From assembly GCA_024305745.1 (NCBI GenBank), contig JAHRBS010000003.1:2232001-2296000 (forward strand): a stretch of 64,000 nucleotides of DNA, written 5' to 3'. Position 1 is the stretch's first letter. Each line of letters begins with the position of its first letter. This document shows positions 58,983 to 64,000 of this stretch, piece by piece. This stretch comes from Polyporus tsugae. Taxonomy: Eukaryota; Basidiomycota; Agaricomycetes; Polyporales; Polyporaceae. The notes under the pieces were generated by a model that saw only the letters and a program-made list of their open reading frames with translations, ran no database searches and was not told where the DNA came from. Made by a program: the position numbers and the translations under genes.

Positions 58983-60882
58983 CTACATCGCAACGGTCTG
59001 CAACAAGCTCTTCCGCACGAACTCCCGCGCGTTCCCGCCCGCCTCCGTGTACTTCGACAGGAACACCTCGTCTCCGCGCGCTGCCCAACCGATCCGTGTC
59101 AGCGACGAAAAACCTATCCTGCGGGACGAAATCGAGCTGTGAGCGATGAGCGGGACTCACCAACGTGCAACGCCTTCGCGTTCTGCCAGACATCGAAGAT
59201 CGACGCGGCCTCGTCCACAGTGAGCTGGTCGGGAACCACGAAGTTGCGCAAACCCTTCGCGTACTCGACGAGTTCGGGCTCCCGACGGACGTAGGGATTT
59301 GACGGAACGTCGGGCGCGAGACCGAGCGCCTCCGTCAACTCGAGCGGTGTGCGGAACGTCGTGTTTTGTGTGGAGAGCGCACCCAGGACTGCGCCTCGTG
59401 CCTGGGAATGTGTCAGTCTCATGCTACGATATCATGGACATAGTTGCGCACGAAAGACTGCTTCCCACTCGCGAATTCCAGGAGCGTGCGCGGGAGGGTG
59501 AGGTGGTATGCCTTGACCATCTTGAAGTAGGGGTCGCGGTACGTGGACAGAGTGTACAGCGCCTGGAAGTCGTCGATGGCAAGGAGTACCGGGAACCTGG
59601 AGTGAAGACAGAGGTGAGTGGCAAGCATCTTTAAAGCATGGCTGCGGACATACTCCTTCTGTTGAGACAGTTCCGTGAGCAGGACGCCAAGAACTGTCGA
59701 AGCTGACTCCTGAGATTCAAGCCCGATGTTGATCAGGTCAAGTAGTGATGAAGAGCTCCCGATAGTAGCATCCTTGAGAGGATACGACCCCTGGACCCTC
59801 AAGTTCTTGAGCAACTTCTCGTTGACGTCGACAAACCGCCGGAGCAGCTGCTGCGCAAACGCCGGCTGGCCGTATGTCTGTGTTCGCGCATCATAGGCAT
59901 AGGGTGTCGACGAGTTGACGAGGTTGATCCCTGCAGGTTGCCGCGCACGAGTGTTCACGATCCGTGAAAGGGCGGGCTGCGAAGACAAGTCACTGACCTC
60001 GAGGGATGTACAAGGTGATCCAATCCTTCTGAATAGCATACTGTACTGCCTGGAGGAGTAGATAGCTCTTGCCGCAGCCAGATTTGCCGGCTATTGACAC
60101 CGTGGGTCGTTAGTTGGAGCCTTCTATGAGCAGTTTGGGTTGCACTCACTGAACACGACCCGAGTTTGCGAACTCGACGATCCGGCAGCCTTGTCGACTT
60201 GGTCAAGTACGTCCACAGTGGCCTCCCGTACTACAGAGCACGGCCTTGAGAGGAGCATGTACTGTAGCGCATCTTATTAGCAAATGTGCCTAGCTACACA
60301 CGCATATACTGACGTCAACCAGCACGTTTGTGGGCAGACCATATGCCTTGAGTGCTTTCGAGTCCCCGGTAGGGAATGCCATTGCCGTATTTGTAGCTTC
60401 GGACGTTATAGCTTCCTTTGAATGCGGTCAAGGAGAGTACATATGCGGTAGTAAAGGATGCGAACTGACTGGACGGAAGACAGGAAGCTGCAGCGTGGCT
60501 CGCAGATCGCTCTGGAAGACGGGGTGTGCCAGGTTGTTCACCGACATAGGCCGGAAGAGCTATTGCCCCATAATCAGCGGTACTGGTCAGTTCTTACGCA
60601 CATGAGTTAGAGCCAAGATTGACGCACCCCAGCATCCCGTTGACCCCCCTTCTTCTTCTCGTTCTTCGCATTGGGTCGGAACTTCGCTATACGCGCGCGG
60701 ACGATGTTCAGTGCACAGGTAACTCACATTGCACGGAAGGGACACGCACAGGCAACCTTCTTCGTGGGCTTTGCAGGAGCAGCGTATCCACGAGTCTGGA
60801 AAGAAACGGTAGTGGTGACAACAGGTGGAGTCGCATACACTGCTCCGTAAGCCGAACGTCCTGCGCGGAGAGCCAAAGACAT
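58983..60882 (-). CDS. DAP3: Mitochondrial small-ribosomal-subunit protein mS29 (DAP3/RSM23)
   Basis: mS29/DAP3 is a GTP-binding P-loop protein of the mitochondrial small ribosomal subunit. Nine exons (60750-60882, 60628-60686, 60470-60559, 60314-60415, 60150-60261, 59998-60090, 59452-59930, 59161-59401, 58983-59080) give 468 aa. The N terminus M-S-L-A-L-R-A-G-R-S-A-Y is a typical mitochondrial presequence, followed by a Lys-rich segment. The nucleotide-binding loop T-G-K-S-G-C-G-K-S-Y is near residue 166, with I-N-L-V-N-S-S-T-P-Y-A-Y-D downstream. The block P-V-L-L-A-I-D-D-F-Q-A-L-Y, then S-T-Y-R-D-P-Y-F-K, is diagnostic of the family. The end is F-L-S-K-Y-T-E-A-G-G-N-A-R-E-F-V. All splice junctions keep frame. 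The gene is divergent from BUD20. Confidence 0.94.
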
Positions 60883-61136
60883 GTGTTATCGTCAAGCCCA
60901 GCGTCGTCCACGTCGCGAAGCCGAGTCCCGAGACCAGAGAGGAACAGAGGAAGAAGGTTGAGTTGCACACTGGGCGTCTGTTCCTCCACAGTGTACATCC
61001 AAATGAGGAACCCAGATTATGTAATGTGAAGAGGTCGAGATGTGAAGAGCATTTTGCAGCATGAATCCAGTGCGACTAGGAGAGGACGGTGTGCTGCAAC
61101 TTGTTCTTTCCCCTTTCCACACCCTCTTCGCCCCAA
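60883..61136. promoter_or_regulatory. Bidirectional promoter region DAP3 / BUD20
   Basis: A 254-bp gap separates the divergent start codons of DAP3 (60882, minus) and BUD20 (61137, plus). Both products belong to ribosome production (mitochondrial ribosome and pre-60S export), which would make shared control sensible. No motif was identified that proves it. Confidence 0.5.
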
Positions 61137-61712
61137 TGGGCCGTCTTCGTCGTTCTCGGACACATCACGCCCAACGGGACGTTCACAGAGCCGCGCGAAC
61201 GAGGGTACGCACACCTCCTGTTGTGACATGAGGGACAGGACATTCAGGGACTTCCTCATTGCAGGCACGGACTCGGGATCTTGACCAGATTCAGTTGATT
61301 GACTTGGATCCCAAGGTGTGACCTATCTTACCTCAAGAGCCCTTCTCGAAATACATGACCCCACCCCGCGACAGAATCGCGCTAAACTGGAAGCGCAACC
61401 TCTCGACTACGAAAAGCCCGGCTTGGCACAACACTACTGCGTAGAATGCGCAAAGTGAGTCCCAATGACGAACCCGCTGCCGCATATATCTCTCGTATTG
61501 AGTGCATCTTCTCACAATACAGATACTTCGAGACGGATCATGCCCTTCGATCTCACTGGAAGGGCAAGGTGCACAAGCGCCGCTGCAAGGCTCTCAAGGA
61601 GCCTGCGTACACTGTCGAAGAGTCAGAGCGTGCGGCTGGACTCGGCAAGGAAGGGAAACGCCCAGCAACGACCACCGCGGACACTCCTATGGAGCAGGCG
61701 ATGACTCCGTAA
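61137..61712 (+). CDS. BUD20: BUD20/ZNF593-type C2H2 zinc-finger protein
   Basis: Bud20 is a shuttling factor on pre-60S ribosomal particles, needed for their nuclear export. Four exons (61137-61205, 61265-61315, 61375-61454, 61523-61712) give 129 aa. The basic N terminus M-G-R-L-R-R-S-R-T-H-H and R-T-R-D-L-D-Q-I-Q is shared by the family, as is L-D-Y-E-K-P-G-L-A-Q-H. The single C2H2 finger is C-V-E-C-A-K-Y-F-E-T-D-H-A-L-R-S-H with the second His in G-K-V-H-K-R-R. It is followed by the conserved L-K-E-P-A-Y-T-V-E-E-S-E-R-A-A-G. Length and layout match yeast and human homologues. Confidence 0.95.
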
Positions 61713-62364
61713 ACATGAGTTGTGGGTGTGGACGGGACTGCGCTCCGCTGCATTGCTCCGGTGCGATTAAGTTATTGACTTCAGATGTACTTTGCCGATT
61801 CACTCTCAATGTAATGCCGATCAGATTGCGTATCAGGAACGCCCACGTCCTCGTACTAGTAACACCTCAATCCTGGGCGCAAGTACGACCACGCGGGTCC
61901 CCAGTATGTACAGTTCTAGTCTTCCCCGTCGAGATATATCGCCGCAGGCTAATGTGCAGCAGGACTGTAATGCGAGGCGTAGATCGCATACGAGTCCCTC
62001 ACTAGATAAGGCACACTTTCCCGAGTCACCGCAGCCATGTAAGGCATGCATACTTCATTACAACCAAAAGCCCAAGGGATGACAACGAGACAGCAAGATA
62101 CAAAACAGACGACCATACAACATACGAGAATAATACATGAATACTTTATCGTGCGCGATACGCGTGCTTTTCATTCGTCAGGGTCCGTGAATGCAACCCA
62201 ATCGTCACCTCCCCCAAAGACAGAGACCCCTCAACCTCGCCGACCGGTAACCACGTTCCCCAACCTCCCACAGTCCCCCGCTCTGATCGTCTCCTTCACC
62301 GCCCGCTAGTTCGCCGTCTCCCACTCCTACTCCTGTGCCTTCAGTCCCACTCCCCAATCCCAGC
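61713..62364. other. Intergenic: convergent 3' flanks
   Basis: This 0.65-kb gap lies between BUD20 (plus) and the small uncharacterised gene (minus). It is AT-richer around 62060-62180. Nothing else is recognised. Confidence 0.55.
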
Positions 62365-62784
62365 TCAATCGTCGCCCTGCTCCCACGCCCTGCGCCCCTC
62401 GACCAGGCCCTTGTAAACAGGCTCCGGTTCGTAAATGGGGATGGAGAAGTGATGCGCCGCGAGGCGCCTGAGGGCGTTGAACGTCCAGTTCAGCCCGTCG
62501 TGGAGGTCGGTGGTCGCAAGCGTGTCCTGGAACTGCCTAAGGTCGCGCGACTCGACGTGCCCGACTTGGGACTTGCCCCGGTAGCCACGGACCCTCGGGA
62601 TCACGACGTTCCGAAGGACGGAGAAGCGGTAGCCCTGCGCGGGGCAGCCGTCCGCGTAGTAAATGTCCCCGATGGCGATGGGCGCATCCTGGTCCCGCCT
62701 GTCCCAGTCCAGGGCGACGGCGATGCAAAGACGAGAGGATGTGGGAAGAGCGAGGTGGATAACGTATACGGGATAGCAAGGCAT
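62365..62784 (-). CDS. Uncharacterised small protein (139 aa)
   Basis: A single exon encodes 139 residues from the ATG at 62784: M-P-C-Y-P-V-Y-V-I-H-L-A-L-P-T. The sequence is balanced and well ordered in appearance, with aromatic residues (Y-Y-A-D-G, G-Y-R-F-S-V, G-L-N-W-T-F-N-A-L-R-R-L) and a C-terminal P-I-Y-E-P-E-P-V-Y-K-G-L. No signal peptide, membrane helix or familiar motif is seen. A probable 5'-leader intron (62839-62923, donor GTGAGC, acceptor CTAG) lies just upstream, which supports real transcription. The codon composition matches neighbouring genes. I do not recognise the family. Confidence 0.7.
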   Translation of the reverse strand: MPCYPVYVIHLALPTSSRLCIAVALDWDRRDQDAPIAIGDIYYADGCPAQGYRFSVLRNVVIPRVRGYRGKSQVGHVESRDLRQFQDTLATTDLHDGLNWTFNALRRLAAHHFSIPIYEPEPVYKGLVEGRRAWEQGDD

Positions 62785-63861
62785 GCTTGGTCCTTTTTTG
62801 GATTTGGGTATGTATTGGATTATGAGTCCCGTTTAGCTCTAGAATGGACGATGAAGTGGTCAGTACTAGGTTCGCATCATCCGAGTCCCCTAACCACCGC
62901 CGCGCGAGAGGAAGGATGCTCACCTGACTGTTCGCTTTTGGTTACAGAGGAAGTGCAAGGATGAAGCAATGTCGACGTCAGGGGTATCGGCGACTTAGCG
63001 GTGGGTGTCAGGCGTCGAGGCTGGAGATGTGGTGTGGGGTATGATGGCTGGGGATGGGGAGCAAGTCGGTGGGTCTACCCGGGCGACTTTATAGCTCTCT
63101 GCGCCCTCGTCAACGAACTTGAAAACGCTGATTGTGCAAGACTTCAGCTCGCTTGCCCCGCAGATATCGGGGACTTCGTTGCTGAATCTGGATCGGAGCA
63201 GGACATAACCCATCAACCCGGCACGTTTTCCCACATTCATATCCATATTCGTACTCATCCCGCACGTATCTACTGGTCAGAAAACGTTGGCTACGTAAGC
63301 TCTCTGTCTCTTGCCGAATTCCATTGTCAAAAGTTCCCATGGATGGCACCAGCCAACCGCCCAATGGCTTCTCTGGACCATGAGGTGAGGTTCGCTTCCC
63401 GGTGCGGCCCTGAGGACCCTGGGCAAGTGAGTTTGGGTTTCTGTTCACATTGCTGTTTTCCGCACTTCATCTTGATCGATAATGACTCGTTATTGTTCCC
63501 GCAGACTGCGAGCTTGAAAGGGCTTCAAAGATGGCTCCCGGTGGTTACGACTGTTCGTCCTCAGCCGTGAAAGTGCCTTCGGGCCAGCTTGGAAGCGGCT
63601 TGCATGGCAGGTACGTTTCAGGCTTTGCTCAATGCCAACCACAATGCTTACCTGTGTCAGTCTCACCGTTTAAGGCTTCGCCCACGGATGGGACTGCCCC
63701 CACAAGACGCTCAGGCGGCCGAGACCCCTGGTGCATACTCAACGCCTTCTCGCGTTCCCACGTTCATTTACTCGGCTCGGCTTCGTAATCGAGCCTCGTT
63801 TCCATGCGCTTAGGTTTGAACCCTGACCCGCCCGTCGGTTGATGTGTTCTCCAGCGTCGTA
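62785..63861. other. Intergenic: uncharacterised gene 5' flank to right-edge gene
   Basis: This 1.1-kb gap begins with the leader and probable leader intron of the small gene. Further right, open frames on both strands are short. A plus-strand ATG at 63532 opens a brief frame (M-A-P-G-G-Y-D-C) but no continuation could be supported. Confidence 0.45.
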
Positions 63862-64000
63862 CTAGTCAAATACTCGCTTGACATGCGTCGGGCGAATGAA
63901 CTCCGCCGCCGTCGCGATGAACTCGAATGAAGCAGGACTCAGAACGACCCCCGTGGTGGAAACATGGGACATTCGCATCTTCTTTGCGGCAATCATCACG
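63862..64000 (-). CDS. 3' end of an unidentified gene, cut by right window edge
   Basis: A minus-strand frame enters at the right edge and stays open to TAG at 63862-63864, giving about 45 residues: M-I-A-A-K-K-M-R-M-S-H-V-S-T-T-G, then S-F-E-F-I-A-T-A-A-E-F-I-R-P-T-H-V-K. The composition is protein-like and the third-position bias resembles the other genes, but the stretch is too short to name. It could also be a chance open frame. Confidence 0.4.
   Translation of the reverse strand, partial: VMIAAKKMRMSHVSTTGVVLSPASFEFIATAAEFIRPTHVKRVFD

Overview
The window is nuclear DNA of a filamentous basidiomycete, most likely an Agaricomycete (mushroom-forming fungus). The genes are split by many short introns, mostly 45-80 nt, with GTRNGT donors and YAG acceptors. 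The base composition is GC-rich, there are several dispersed F-box/leucine-rich-repeat paralogues, and the protein families are fungal housekeeping ones. No rRNA, tRNA, CRISPR array, prophage or bacterial-type operon was seen. I assembled 16 complete spliced or intronless genes, one RAD9 gene cut by the left edge, one 3' gene end cut by the right edge, and three decayed gene copies. For every complete spliced gene the joined exons add up to a whole number of codons, which supports the models.

Layout, left to right. 1-7.1 kb: RAD9 checkpoint clamp (-), an intact F-box gene (-), and an F-box gene (-) broken by one in-frame stop. 7.1-17 kb: TEL1/ATM kinase (+, 3,114 aa). 17.7-20.4 kb: PAK/STE20 kinase (-). 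21.2-25 kb: exosome subunit RRP45 (-) divergent from PIF1 helicase (+). 25.5 kb: an F-box relic. 26.5-29.5 kb: an R3H/SUZ RNA-binding protein (-). 30-33.7 kb: a vacuolar-type amino-acid transporter (-) divergent from RPB4 (+). 34.5-36.3 kb: a third F-box gene (+). 36.9-39.3 kb: a carboxypeptidase-S-like M20 peptidase (+). 40.5-43.2 kb: a ZDS-family protein (+). 43.2-45.7 kb: an intergenic region holding a 480-bp terminal-inverted-repeat element. 45.7-47.2 kb: UBC6 (+). 48.2-53.4 kb: an NTF2-like protein (-) divergent from APN2 (+). 53.7-56.3 kb: kinesin-14 (-). 56.3-58.9 kb: a CDC50 relic and a tandem array of intron-like units. 59-61.7 kb: mitochondrial ribosomal DAP3/mS29 (-) divergent from BUD20 (+). 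62.4-62.8 kb: a small uncharacterised protein (-). The right edge carries the 3' end of another gene (-).

Neighbouring genes are mostly independent housekeeping units, not a pathway cluster. Four genome-stability genes do lie within 54 kb (RAD9, TEL1, PIF1, APN2), and four compact divergent pairs probably share promoters (RRP45/PIF1, transporter/RPB4, NTF2-like/APN2, DAP3/BUD20).

The most unusual structure is at 57.18-57.99 kb. Seven near-identical 65-82 nt units each read, on the minus strand, as an intron from a GTGAGT donor to a CAG acceptor. They are separated by 40-55 nt exon-like spacers with a 240-bp higher-order period. I cannot assign it to any family I know.
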